The notes beneath the pieces were generated by a model. It saw only the letters and a program-made list of their open reading frames with translations, was not told where the DNA came from and ran no database searches. A stretch of 64,000 nucleotides of DNA from Mesorhizobium carmichaelinearum. Its GTDB lineage: Bacteria > Pseudomonadota > Alphaproteobacteria > Rhizobiales > Rhizobiaceae. Each line of letters starts with the position of its first letter. Position 1 is the stretch's first letter. The position numbers and the translations under genes are program-made. Shown here piece after piece: positions 43,897 through 53,360 of the stretch. Where the stretch lies: positions 1 to 64,000 of the forward strand of contig NZ_FZQR01000008.1 of NCBI RefSeq assembly GCF_900199455.1, written 5' to 3'.

Positions 43897-44921
43897 TGTT
43901 CCGCACCGGCCCGCGCAATCTGATCACCGACGTTGCCGGCCTGCGCGTCGGCAATTCTTCCGACGCCAGGCTGAAGTCCGGCGTGACTACCGTGTTGTGC
44001 GACGAGCCGGCGGTGGCCGGTGTGCAGATCCTGGGCGGCGCGCCGGGCACGCGCGAGACGGACCTGCTCGAACCGCACAATTCGGTCGAGGCGGTGCATG
44101 CGGTGGTGCTGTCGGGCGGTTCGGCTTTCGGCCTCGACGCCGCGTCCGGCGTGCAGGCGGCGCTGCGCGAACGCGGCATCGGCTTCGAGGTGGGCGGCTT
44201 TCGCGTGCCGATCGTGCCGGCGGCGATCCTGTTCGACCTGCGCAATGGCGGCGACAAGGACTGGGGGCGTTATCCACCCTACCGCGACCTCGGCTATGAA
44301 GCAGCGCAATCCGCTGCCGGCGATTTCCAGCTCGGCACGGCGGGTGCCGGCACCGGTGCGCTGACCGCGGGGCTGAAGGGCGGCCTGGGTTCCGCCTCGA
44401 CGCTGCTGGACAGTGGCGTCACCATCGGTGCACTGGCCGCCGTCAACCCGACCGGATCGGTGACCGTCAGCCGCACTCGGCATTTCTGGGCGGCACCCTT
44501 CGAAATCGGCGATGAATTCGGCGGGCATGGCTATCCCTCGCCGATGCCGGACGATGCCAGGCGTATCTTGCTGAAATATCGCGACAAGCAGGCAGGCAAG
44601 CAGATGGAAACCGGCGGTAACACCACCATCGCCGTCATCGCCACTGACGCGGTCCTCACCAAGGCAGCCGCGAAACGCCTGGCAATGTCGGCGCATGACG
44701 GCTTCGTGCGCGCCATCTGGCCGACGCATACGCCGGCCGACGGCGACCTGGTGTTCGCGCTGGCAACGGGAACCAGTGGCATCCGGCTCGAAGCCGATGC
44801 GGCAATCGACCTTTATGCCGCGGCCGGCGCCACCATGGCACGCGCCATCAGCCGCGGCGTGTTTGCCGCGACGCCGGCCGACAAGGATCTGTTTCCCGTC
44901 TGGTCGTCGCGTTTGGGCTGA
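43896..44921 (+). CDS. P1 family peptidase (DmpA/beta-peptidyl aminopeptidase-like)
   Basis: A 341-aa N-terminal-nucleophile-type hydrolase. LITDVAGLRVGNSSD start, VLSGGSAFGLDAASGV, TGALTAGLKGGLGSAS and GGNTTIAVIATDAVLTK, where DmpA-family proteins autocleave before a Ser/Thr in the NTT segment. Members act as aminopeptidases, beta-peptidases or amidases. Coupled to the binding-protein gene upstream, so it may process the ligand after uptake; no cleavable signal is visible. Confidence 0.9.
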   Translation: MFRTGPRNLITDVAGLRVGNSSDARLKSGVTTVLCDEPAVAGVQILGGAPGTRETDLLEPHNSVEAVHAVVLSGGSAFGLDAASGVQAALRERGIGFEVGGFRVPIVPAAILFDLRNGGDKDWGRYPPYRDLGYEAAQSAAGDFQLGTAGAGTGALTAGLKGGLGSASTLLDSGVTIGALAAVNPTGSVTVSRTRHFWAAPFEIGDEFGGHGYPSPMPDDARRILLKYRDKQAGKQMETGGNTTIAVIATDAVLTKAAAKRLAMSAHDGFVRAIWPTHTPADGDLVFALATGTSGIRLEADAAIDLYAAAGATMARAISRGVFAATPADKDLFPVWSSRLG

Positions 44922-44930
44922 ATCGATCGA

Positions 44931-45185
44931 TCAGACCGGATCGGATTTTTCTTCCTCGAACATCACCGCGACGTCGGAATTTGCCGCCAGCCACACCTTC
45001 TTGCCATCGACCTCGGCAACCAGCGCCAGAGGAATGTAGTGGTGATGACCCTTGTGAGCGCCCTCGCCGCTGTCGGCCTTGGTCAACTTGATGCGCTGGC
45101 CGTCGACTTTGTCGACAGTGCCGACATGCACGCCATCGGCGCCGACGACTTCCATATGCTCACGAATTTTACTGGTGTCGGTCAT
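44931..45185 (-). CDS. DUF2171 family protein
   Basis: An 84-aa PRC-barrel-like small protein: IREHMEVVGADGVHVGTVDKVDGQRIKL, then HHHYIPLALVAEVDGKKVWL, matching DUF2171. Cytoplasmic, function unknown. Ribosome site GGAGAACC before ATG 45185. Convergent with the P1 peptidase gene. Confidence 0.88.
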   Translation of the reverse strand: MTDTSKIREHMEVVGADGVHVGTVDKVDGQRIKLTKADSGEGAHKGHHHYIPLALVAEVDGKKVWLAANSDVAVMFEEEKSDPV

Positions 45186-45319
45186 GGTGGTTCTCCATTG
45201 GGACTGCCGACAATAACAAATGACAAGCCGATTGGATGCATCGGCTTGTCAGCCGCACGACGTTTTGATTCGGCCGTGCTAGGGGATTGCAAAGATCGCG
45301 GCTGCTGGGGGAAGAACCG

Positions 45320-46042
45320 ATGCGAATGCTTATTTTGTTTGCCGTTTCCCTGGCCGTCCAGTTTGCGGCGTCAATTGCCCACGCTGGCGATGTCGCCGAG
45401 CTTGAGATCCTTGGCTTCACCAAGGACGGTGGCGTGTTCGCCTTCGAGGAATACGGTGTCCAGGACGGGTCGGGCTTTCCCTATGCCAACCGCTATTACA
45501 TCGACACGAGCACCGACAGCTTTCTCAAGGGCACGCCGATCCGGGTCCGGCTCGACGACGAGAACGCCAAACTGGACGCGGCGCGCCTTCAGGCCCGGCA
45601 AAAGGGTGAGGCCATTGTCGGCCAGGCAGAACTCAGCGCCAACCGCGGCATCACCGCCGGTTTCAACCCGGTGACCGAGCTTTCGGCCGATCCGCACCGC
45701 ATAGTGGTCAATCCGCGGCCGATCTTTTCTCCGGTCGACCAACCGCTCGAGTTCCGGCTGGACGAGATCGGCATGATCAACACCGAAGGCTGCGACAGCC
45801 AGGGCGAGATCAATGGCTTCCGGCTGCTGCACGTCGAGGCGCAGGATGGCGGTGCCACCAAATTGTTGCACGAGGATAAGTCGATCCCCAAGAGTCGCGG
45901 CTGCCCGAACGGCTATCGCATCGGTGCGGTCCAGACATTTTCGATGGATAGTCTCAGTGCCTATGCCGTGCTGATCGCGGTCCGCCAATATGGCTTCGAG
46001 GGGCCGGACTTCCGCTGGATCGCCGTGACCGGCCGCCTGTGA
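45320..46042 (+). CDS. DUF2259 family secreted protein
   Basis: A 240-aa protein with a signal peptide (LILFAVSLAVQFAASIAHA). VAELEILGFTKDGGVFAFEEYGVQDG at the mature N-terminus and CPNGYRIGAVQTF near the C-terminus are typical of predicted secreted DUF2259 proteins. ATG 45320 with GGGGGAAG upstream. Its stop overlaps the next gene (GTGA). Confidence 0.85.
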   Translation: MRMLILFAVSLAVQFAASIAHAGDVAELEILGFTKDGGVFAFEEYGVQDGSGFPYANRYYIDTSTDSFLKGTPIRVRLDDENAKLDAARLQARQKGEAIVGQAELSANRGITAGFNPVTELSADPHRIVVNPRPIFSPVDQPLEFRLDEIGMINTEGCDSQGEINGFRLLHVEAQDGGATKLLHEDKSIPKSRGCPNGYRIGAVQTFSMDSLSAYAVLIAVRQYGFEGPDFRWIAVTGRL

Positions 46043-46557
46043 GCACGCACGGCGCCATACTCAGCCGCAATGTGAACCACGTCTGCCGCGCCTTGCCGGG
46101 GTGGCGCGCGACGCTTTTCGGCTCGCTGGTGTGGGGCGTGACGATGGGCGCCAGCGCGCTGATCAACCTGTTGCTGGATCATTGGGTGACGCCGGATAGA
46201 ATCCGCATTGTGTCGCTGCTGTTTGCGGGTGGCGGCGCCCTCGCCTTTCCGCTTGGCCTGTTCGCGGCACGGCTGGTTTCGCTCGGAAGAGGCCGGGAAG
46301 CCGCCTTCGCGGCGGCAATGGTGTGCCTTGCCGCCGCGACGATCGGGGTGACCGCCGGGCTCTATGCCTTGCAGTACCGGTCCTACTACGCCGAATGGCA
46401 TGCGCCCGTCTTCACCCTCACCTGGGGGTTTCAGCTTGCCTTCACGATGGCGGTGGCGTCCTACCAGTTCGTGGTACTGGGCATCCGGCTCTATTTTCCG
46501 CTCGGTTTTATCGCCTTGTTTGCCGCCAGCCTCTGGTTTGCACTGCAGCGGCGTTGA
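46039..46557 (+). CDS. Hypothetical integral membrane protein
   Basis: A 172-aa protein from GTG 46039, overlapping the DUF2259 stop by 4 bp. Four hydrophobic segments: LFGSLVWGVTMGASALI, LLFAGGGALAFPLGLFA, AAMVCLAAATIGVTAGLY, and AFTMAVASYQFVVLGI running on to FPLGFIALFAASLWFAL. No recognised family. Probably in the inner membrane, co-expressed with the secreted DUF2259 protein. Confidence 0.7.
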   Translation: MSTHGAILSRNVNHVCRALPGWRATLFGSLVWGVTMGASALINLLLDHWVTPDRIRIVSLLFAGGGALAFPLGLFAARLVSLGRGREAAFAAAMVCLAAATIGVTAGLYALQYRSYYAEWHAPVFTLTWGFQLAFTMAVASYQFVVLGIRLYFPLGFIALFAASLWFALQRR

Positions 46558-46594
46558 GCATTTTGTCCGCCTCTGTTAGGACGCGGGCTAACCC

Positions 46595-46697
46595 AGAGCG
46601 GTTCAGCGTTTGGTAGAACCGCCGACCCGCTCTAACTCCTTCTTTTTCGCAATTCCGGACGGAAAACCGCTGCGCACTTTTCCTGGATTGCTCTAGA
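46595..46697 (+). repeat. Dispersed intergenic repeat, full copy
   Basis: Starts AGAGCGGTTCAGCG, has an internal imperfect hairpin closing at CCGCTCTAACTCC, then GCAATTCCGGACGG, AAAACCGCTG, CACTTTTCC and ends at GCTCTAGA. It matches the copies at 62989-63117 and (partial, inverted) 13753-13799. Lies directly before purB, so it may influence its transcript. Confidence 0.8.
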
Positions 46698-46714
46698 TAC
46701 ATCAGGACTGACCG

Positions 46715-48022
<1,308 letters not shown>

Positions 48023-48031
48023 GCTTTCCTT

Positions 48032-48243
48032 CTCCCCGTTTATGGGGAGGTGAGGAGTGGTCCGCACAGCGGACGAAAAGCCAATTGCTTGGCTTTTCGA
48101 ACGACGAACGCCCGAAGGGCGGATGAGGGGCAGCGCCGACGTCGGCGACGATCGCACCCATCCACGCTTTGACAATTTCACAACTTGGCGCCGCCCCTCA
48201 TTGCCCTGCCGGGCATTTCTCCCCGTATAGTGACGGGGAGAAA
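48032..48243. repeat. Pair of CTCCCC/GGGGAG hairpins flanking a 170-bp spacer
   Basis: Left hairpin at 48032-48049 (6-bp arms, 6-nt loop). Right hairpin at 48216-48243 (11-bp exact arms TTTCTCCCCGT and complement, 6-nt loop). The region between (48050-48215) has no convincing gene and contains CGCCCGAAGGGCG-type palindromes. The pattern is that of a mosaic extragenic repeat between purB and the convergent VOC gene. Confidence 0.6.
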
Positions 48244-48263
48244 GAAGCTGTGCCGACGTCCAA

Positions 48264-49178
48264 TCACGCCCTTCCAGGAACAGTCCTGATCAGCGTGCCC
48301 CACGGATCCTCACGGATCGTTTCCTTGCTCACATTGTCCGAACGCATCTCGACCCAGGCAAGCCCCGAGCGGCTTGGATCGCGCCGGCCGGCACCGGCAC
48401 TGTGCCAGGAATTCCCGCCAATGTGGTGATGATAACCGCCGGACGACAGGAACACCGCCTGGCCGCCATATTTGGCCACCGTGTCGAAGCCGAATTCCTG
48501 GTTCCACCAGGCCTCAGCCTCTTCCGGCCTGCCGACACGCAGATGGACATGGCCAACGATGCTGTTCTGCGGCGCGCCTTGCCAGCCGGCATCGCCTGCC
48601 GGGACTTCGGCGACAATGGACGGAATATTCAGCCGCTCGGTCGCCATCGCGATTTTGTCGCCGTTCCATTTCCAGTCCTGCGGACGGCGGTCGGCATAGA
48701 TCTCGATGCCGTTGCCTTCGGGATCGGTCAGGTACAGCGCTTCGCTGACCAGATGGTCCGAAGCCCCCTCGATGGCGATCTTGTCTGATATGGCGTGGTT
48801 GATCCAGCGACCGAGATCGGCGCGGCTGGGCAGCAGGAAAGCGGTGTGGAACAGACCGGCGCTGCGCGGATCGTCCGGCTTGGCCGAAGGATCAGCCTCG
48901 ATCACCAGCAACGGACGGCTGCCAGCCCCCAACGTGATCGCGCCATCGGCACGGCTCAACTCCTGCAGGCCGACGACCCGGCGGTAATAGGCAGCGAGGC
49001 TTTCGGCATCACGCGCCTTCAGCCCGACGCGGGCAACGCTCACCGGCGTGGTGGCGGCAAATGGCAGTTCGCTCATCATTGTCTCCGTTGCGGCCACGCT
49101 CGACGAAGCTCCCAAAGCCAGGAACCCGGCGCCGCCGATCATTGTACGTCGTGTCAGCGCCAAAATCCGGTCCTCCAC
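48264..49178 (-). CDS. VOC family ring-cleavage dioxygenase-like protein, possible Tat substrate
   Basis: A 304-aa protein. A twin-Arg-type leader (LTRRTMIGGAGFLALGASSS) precedes two VOC domains: VARVGLKARDAESLAAYYRRVVGLQ at about 50-75, and IVGHVHLRVGRPEEAEAWWNQEFG later with SSGGYHHHIGGNSW. These motifs recall catechol-2,3-dioxygenase-like (CatE) proteins. The GTG at 49178 has AGGAG about 9 nt upstream. An internal ATG after the leader (MMSELPFAA) would make a cytoplasmic form. Substrate unknown. Confidence 0.75.
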   Translation of the reverse strand: MEDRILALTRRTMIGGAGFLALGASSSVAATETMMSELPFAATTPVSVARVGLKARDAESLAAYYRRVVGLQELSRADGAITLGAGSRPLLVIEADPSAKPDDPRSAGLFHTAFLLPSRADLGRWINHAISDKIAIEGASDHLVSEALYLTDPEGNGIEIYADRRPQDWKWNGDKIAMATERLNIPSIVAEVPAGDAGWQGAPQNSIVGHVHLRVGRPEEAEAWWNQEFGFDTVAKYGGQAVFLSSGGYHHHIGGNSWHSAGAGRRDPSRSGLAWVEMRSDNVSKETIREDPWGTLIRTVPGRA

Positions 49179-49320
49179 GGCTGTTTCTCTCCTGACGACA
49201 GATCGTCTATCGCGATCGTTCACACAAGACAGCGAAATGCGAACATGGTGTTCACCATTATGACCAGGAGCTTGCCCATCAACGGTTGCATGAGGCAATC
49301 GGGCTCGCTATCTCAACGCC

Positions 49321-49875
49321 ATGAAAGTCAAAGACGCAGATATCCTGATCGTTCCGGGCTACACCAATTCCGGGCCTGAGCATTGGCAGACCCGCTGGCA
49401 ATCCAAACTGTCGACGGCGCGGCGCGTCGAACAGGCGGAATGGTCGAAGCCGGTGCGCGAAGACTGGACGGCAAGCGTGGCCAAAGCGGTCAACGAGGCC
49501 GAGCGACCCGTCGTCATCGTCGCGCATTCGCTTGGTGTCGCCGCGGCCGTGCAGGCCATGCCGCAATTCGTCAAGCCGGTCGCCGGCGCCTTCTTCGTGG
49601 CGCCGCCCGATGTCGCCAACCCCAAGATCAAGCCGAAGCACCTGATGACCTTCGGTCCCTATCCGCGCGAGCCCTTGCCTTTTCCATCGATCGTGATCGC
49701 CAGCCGCAACGACCCGTTCTGCGCTTTCGACGTCGCAGAGGACATTGCCGGCGCCTGGGGTTCGCTGTTCATCGATGCCGGCGAGACCGGCCATCTCAAC
49801 CAGGATTCAGGCTTCGGCCCCTGGCCCGAGGGATCGATGACCTTCGCCAAATTCCTGACGGACCTGAAGGCGTAG
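49321..49875 (+). CDS. RBBP9/YdeN-type alpha/beta hydrolase
   Basis: A 184-aa small serine hydrolase: ILIVPGYTNSGPEHWQTRW at the N-terminus, nucleophile in VIVAHSLGVAAA (Ser about 76), Asp in ASRNDPFC and His in GETGHLNQDSGFG. This matches the RBBP9 (COG3545) family. Substrate unknown, cytoplasmic. Convergent with the aldolase gene, 7 bp apart. Confidence 0.92.
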   Translation: MKVKDADILIVPGYTNSGPEHWQTRWQSKLSTARRVEQAEWSKPVREDWTASVAKAVNEAERPVVIVAHSLGVAAAVQAMPQFVKPVAGAFFVAPPDVANPKIKPKHLMTFGPYPREPLPFPSIVIASRNDPFCAFDVAEDIAGAWGSLFIDAGETGHLNQDSGFGPWPEGSMTFAKFLTDLKA

Positions 49876-49882
49876 AGCAGTC

Positions 49883-50656
49883 TCAGGCGCCGATGGAATC
49901 CTTGATGCTCTTGAGCAGAGTCTTTGCCCCCAGCGAAATCAGCGCATGTTCGGACCCGGTGGCGAGCAGTCGGTAGCCCATCGACACGACACGGCCGGCA
50001 ATTGCCGGTTCGACGACATAGATCGCCGCATGTTTTCCGGCCTTGCGGGTGCGCTCGGCGACCGATGCTATCGTCTCCATCATGCTTTCCAGCGTCGAAT
50101 TGACGACCGTGCCGTTGCTCCAGGCGATCGAGAAATCCGATGGGCCGAGGAAAATGCCGTCGATGCCCGGCGTGTCGAGAATGCCGTCGAGCGCGTCGAG
50201 CGCGGCGCGCGTCTCGACCATGGCAAAAGCCATCGTGCGCTGGTTGGTGTCGCGCAGCCATTCGGCATAGTCGCCCTTGCCGTGGCGTGGAAAGGCATAG
50301 GTCGGGCCCCACGAACGCTCGCCGAGTGGCGGATACTTCATCGCCGCGGCGAACAGCCTTGCGTCGGCCACCGAGTTCACCATCGGCGCGATGACCGCCT
50401 CGGCGCCGAAATCGAGCGCCCGGCTTGCCATGTCGAAGCGGCCAACGGGAATGCGCACCAGCGCCGGCTTGTTCGCGGCAAGTACCGGCACGAGACCGCG
50501 CAATACGCTGTCCTCATGGTGGCCGCCATGCTGCATGTCGAGCGTGATGGCATCGAAGCCCTGTTTGGCGAGGATCTCGACGGTAAGGGCGTCCGGCACG
50601 CCGGACCAGGCGGTGATCAGCGTTTCATCGGCGGCAAGGCGGGACTTCAGGGACAT
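49883..50656 (-). CDS. HpcH/HpaI family aldolase
   Basis: A 257-aa TIM-barrel class II aldolase. GFDAITLDMQHGGHHEDSV, VRIPVGRFDMASRALDFGAEAVIAPM, MVETRAALDALDGILDTPGIDGIFLGPSDFS-type signature with metal-ligand Glu and Asp, and the usual RSWGPT segment. Cleaves 4-hydroxy-2-keto acids to pyruvate and an aldehyde in aromatic or sugar-acid catabolism; exact substrate unknown. Monocistronic. Confidence 0.92.
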   Translation of the reverse strand: MSLKSRLAADETLITAWSGVPDALTVEILAKQGFDAITLDMQHGGHHEDSVLRGLVPVLAANKPALVRIPVGRFDMASRALDFGAEAVIAPMVNSVADARLFAAAMKYPPLGERSWGPTYAFPRHGKGDYAEWLRDTNQRTMAFAMVETRAALDALDGILDTPGIDGIFLGPSDFSIAWSNGTVVNSTLESMMETIASVAERTRKAGKHAAIYVVEPAIAGRVVSMGYRLLATGSEHALISLGAKTLLKSIKDSIGA

Positions 50657-50715
50657 CTAATCTCTTTCCTGGTTAGCGTCCGCAGTTTCAGCCGGAAACC
50701 AGTGCAAAGGCAAAG

Positions 50716-50742
50716 AAAAACCGCCCGGCTTGGCCGGGCGGT
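50716..50742 (-). terminator. Strong rho-independent terminator, minus strand
   Basis: Arms CCGCCCGGC (50721-50729) and GCCGGGCGG (50733-50741), extended by one A-T pair, with a 3-nt loop. The A-run at 50716-50720 reads as a T-run after the stem on the minus strand. It fits the end of the DUF1476 gene that stops at 50820. Confidence 0.8.
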
Positions 50743-50760
50743 CGATTGGTCCAGTGGTCC

Positions 50761-50820
50761 TTTTCGCCGCAGGTTCTGTCGCAAAACCGTGGGACACTTT
50801 TGCGGAACCTGCTCCGGAAT
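50761..50820. repeat. Diverged copy of the dispersed repeat
   Basis: The segment GTTCTGTCGCAAAACCG, then GGGACACTTTTGCGG and AACCTGCTC keeps the same order of blocks (AAAACCG, CACTTTT, CTGCTC) as the right half of the 46595 and 62989 repeats, with many changes. Relationship is tentative. Confidence 0.35.
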
Positions 50821-51140
50821 CAGGTGTTCTTGATCTGCTCGATCGCCTGCGCCATCAGTTCGTCCATGGTGCGGCGGATCTGATGGTCCGACTGCTCGAC
50901 GCCCGCGGCATCGAAATCCTTGCGGATCTTGCGGAACACGTCGTGATCGCCGGCTTCCTCGATGTCGGAAACAACGACTTCCTTGGCGTAGGCATCAGCG
51001 TCGGCGCCCGATTTTCCGAGCTTTTCGGCGGCCCACAGGCCGAGCGCCTTGTTGCGGCGCGCCGATGCCTTGAACCGAAGCTCCTCATCAAATGCGAATT
51101 TGCGCTCGAAGCCCTCTTCGCGGTCTTTCATGCTGCTCAT
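50820..51140 (-). CDS. F1-ATPase inhibitor zeta subunit (DUF1476)
   Basis: A 106-aa protein. MKDREEGFERKFAFDEELRFKASARRNKALGLWAAE is the diagnostic N-terminus, followed by AYAKEVVVSDIEEAGDHDVFRKI and an amphipathic helical tail. In Paracoccus denitrificans the zeta protein inhibits F1F0-ATPase, preventing ATP hydrolysis. ATG 51140 has a GGAGGGACGCC-like ribosome site. It has its own terminator at 50716-50742; divergent from purC. Confidence 0.92.
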   Translation of the reverse strand: MSSMKDREEGFERKFAFDEELRFKASARRNKALGLWAAEKLGKSGADADAYAKEVVVSDIEEAGDHDVFRKIRKDFDAAGVEQSDHQIRRTMDELMAQAIEQIKNT

Positions 51141-51414
51141 GGCGTCCCTCCGGGTCAAATCCGATTCGTTGGCAAGAGATATGTGTGTTGCCAAAGCACA
51201 AACCAAAAGGTCGCGAGCCGGTCAATACGCTTCGTCATATGCTGCGCTGCGGCATTTCAGTCCCGAAAGCGGTTGGTTGGAAGGATTTGCCGATTGAGCA
51301 AACGATGTGATTGGGATAGACCCGGCATTGAACCCAACCGTCGCCACACTAATTTAGGCAGACGGACAGGAACTGGTCGCTTGCCGCCTGCCCGCAAATC
51401 CAGAGAAAAATCAG

Positions 51415-52209
51415 ATGAAAAATCGCCGCCGCATTTATGAAGGCAAGGCCAAGATCCTCTATGAGGGACCGGAACCGGGCACGCTGATCCAGTTCTTCAA
51501 GGACGATGCAACCGCGTTCAACAAGAAGAAACACGAGGTCATCGACGGCAAGGGCGTGCTCAACAACCGCATTTCCGAGTACATCTTCAACCACTTGAAC
51601 CGCATGGGGATTCCGACCCACTTCATCCGCCGGCTCAACATGCGCGAGCAGCTGATCAAGGAAGTCGAGATCATCCCACTTGAAGTGGTGGTGCGCAACG
51701 TCGCCGCCGGCTCGCTGTCCAAGCGCCTCGGCATCGAGGAAGGCACTGTTTTGCCGCGCTCGATCATCGAATTCTATTACAAGGCCGATGCGCTCGACGA
51801 TCCGATGGTGTCGGAAGAACACATCACGGCCTTCGGCTGGGCGAGCCCGCAGGAGATCGACGACGTCATGGCGCTCGCCATCCGCGTCAACGATTTCCTC
51901 TCCGGCCTGTTCATGGGCGTCGGCATCCAGCTCGTCGACTTCAAGATCGAGTGCGGCCGCCTGTTCGAAGGCGACATGATGCGCATCGTCGTCGCCGACG
52001 AGATTTCGCCCGACTCCTGCCGCCTGTGGGACGTGGCGACGCAGGACAAGCTCGACAAGGACCGGTTCCGCCGTGATATGGGCGGCTTGGTCGAAGCCTA
52101 CCAGGAAGTCGCCCGCCGCCTCGGCATCATGAACGAGAATGAGCCGCCGCGCCCCACCGGTCCGGTGCTTGTCGCCTCGACCGACGGCGTCAAAGGCAAG
52201 CCGCACTGA
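51415..52209 (+). CDS. purC: SAICAR synthetase
   Basis: A 264-aa phosphoribosylaminoimidazole-succinocarboxamide synthase, step 8 of IMP synthesis (CAIR plus aspartate). RRRIYEGKAKILYEGPEPGT, KDDATAFNKKKHEVIDGKG, EVIPLEVVVRNVAAGSLSKR, GIQLVDFKIECGR and VVADEISPDSCRLWD are standard. First gene of a pur operon: purS follows 35 bp later. Confidence 0.97.
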   Translation: MKNRRRIYEGKAKILYEGPEPGTLIQFFKDDATAFNKKKHEVIDGKGVLNNRISEYIFNHLNRMGIPTHFIRRLNMREQLIKEVEIIPLEVVVRNVAAGSLSKRLGIEEGTVLPRSIIEFYYKADALDDPMVSEEHITAFGWASPQEIDDVMALAIRVNDFLSGLFMGVGIQLVDFKIECGRLFEGDMMRIVVADEISPDSCRLWDVATQDKLDKDRFRRDMGGLVEAYQEVARRLGIMNENEPPRPTGPVLVASTDGVKGKPH

Positions 52210-52244
52210 GCGCGGCTTGCAACCCGATACTTTAGAACAGGAGC

Positions 52245-52496
52245 ATGTCCAGCGTGATCAAGGCCCGCATTACCGTCACCCTCAAGAACGGCGTTCTCGA
52301 CCCGCAGGGCAAGGCGATCGAACATGCACTGTCCGGCCTGGGTTTTGATGGCGTCGGCGCGGTGCGGCAAGGCAAGGTGTTCGACGTCGAACTGGCCGAG
52401 AGCGACAAGGCCAAGGCCGAAGCAGACCTGAAGGCCATGTGCGACAAGCTGCTGGCGAACACGGTGATCGAGAACTATAGCGTATCGCTTACCTGA
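52245..52496 (+). CDS. purS: FGAM synthase subunit PurS
   Basis: An 83-aa subunit that bridges PurL and PurQ in the three-part formylglycinamidine synthase. KARITVTLKNGVLDPQGKAI, LSGLGFDGVGAVRQGKVFDV and NTVIENYSV are diagnostic. The ATG at 52245 lies very near an AGGAG; a GTG at 52254 giving VIKARITV with better spacing is an equally good start. Between purC and the inserted coiled-coil/kptA pair. Confidence 0.95.
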   Translation: MSSVIKARITVTLKNGVLDPQGKAIEHALSGLGFDGVGAVRQGKVFDVELAESDKAKAEADLKAMCDKLLANTVIENYSVSLT

Positions 52497-52514
52497 GGTT
52501 GTGTCGGAGGCACT

Positions 52515-52793
52515 ATGTCGGAAGTCACGAATGAGCTGATGTTCGGGCTTCTGAAGCGCGTGCATCACGAAATCGGTGAGGCTCGCCAGGATGTCTCCGA
52601 GACGAAACGGGAATTGAATGTGATGCGTGGTCACATGGTGGCGACGCAAAGCGATATTCACAACGTTTATGGCATTCTCGCCCGGCAAGACGAGCGTCTT
52701 GAACGCATAGACCGCCGCCTGGATTTGCGTGAACTCGCCGAGCCCAAAGACCTTATGAGCCGAAATGATATTCGTTCGGCAGCCGCGCTTTGA
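52515..52793 (+). CDS. Small coiled-coil hypothetical protein
   Basis: A 92-aa protein with a ribosome site (TCGGAGG) before ATG 52515. Residues about 10-75 are heptad-like (HHEIGEARQDVSETKRELNV, ILARQDERLERIDRRLDL), predicting a coiled coil. This type of short protein recurs in rhizobia, but I do not recognise a named family. 18 bp after purS and 15 bp before kptA, so it is expected to be in the same transcript. Confidence 0.65.
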   Translation: MSEVTNELMFGLLKRVHHEIGEARQDVSETKRELNVMRGHMVATQSDIHNVYGILARQDERLERIDRRLDLRELAEPKDLMSRNDIRSAAAL

Positions 52794-52808
52794 AACCGTA
52801 CCTTTACG

Positions 52809-53360
52809 ATGCCGAACGACACACAAATCTCGAAATTCATGAGCCTGGTCCTGCGGCACGCACCGCGGGAGGCAGGGCTGTCGCTCGACGAAAACGGCTG
52901 GGCCGATTTTGATGCGCTTTGCGCGGTCATCCAGACGAAGTTCGGCGCTTCAACTGTCGATGTCTTACGAGTCGTCGAGGAAAATCCAAAGAAGCGCTTT
53001 GCCGTCGAAGGCAATCGCATCCGTGCCGTGCAGGGCCACAGCGTCGATGTCGATCTCGGCCTGCCGCCGTCGGTTCCGCCTGATTTGCTCTATCACGGCA
53101 CCAAGGAAGCGTTTCTTCCCGCCATTTTGCGCGAAGGCCTGACCAGCCAGTCACGCCAACATGTTCACTTGTCCAAAGATGTCGAAACGGCTCTGATCGT
53201 CGCGCGTCGCCGCGCCGGAAAAAGTGTTATCCTGAAGGTCGACTCGGCAGCCATGACCAGGGATGGGGCGTCATTCTTTCTCTCCGATAACGGTGTCTGG
53301 TTGACCAACCACGTTCCACCCCGGTATCTCACTCAGATGCTCGAACGGGAATTGCCATGA
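52809..53360 (+). CDS. kptA: RNA 2'-phosphotransferase (Tpt1/KptA)
   Basis: A 183-aa NAD-dependent enzyme that transfers a 2'-phosphate from RNA to NAD, releasing nicotinamide and ADP-ribose 1'',2''-cyclic phosphate. Family motifs: SKFMSLVLRHAPREAGL (Arg/His), LDENGWADFDAL, ENPKKRFAV, LYHGTKEAFLPAI (His), and HVHLSKDVETA. Its role in bacteria without a eukaryote-type tRNA splicing ligase is unclear. It sits between purS and purQ and overlaps purQ's start by 4 bp, so it is translated with purine enzymes. Confidence 0.95.
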   Translation: MPNDTQISKFMSLVLRHAPREAGLSLDENGWADFDALCAVIQTKFGASTVDVLRVVEENPKKRFAVEGNRIRAVQGHSVDVDLGLPPSVPPDLLYHGTKEAFLPAILREGLTSQSRQHVHLSKDVETALIVARRRAGKSVILKVDSAAMTRDGASFFLSDNGVWLTNHVPPRYLTQMLERELP

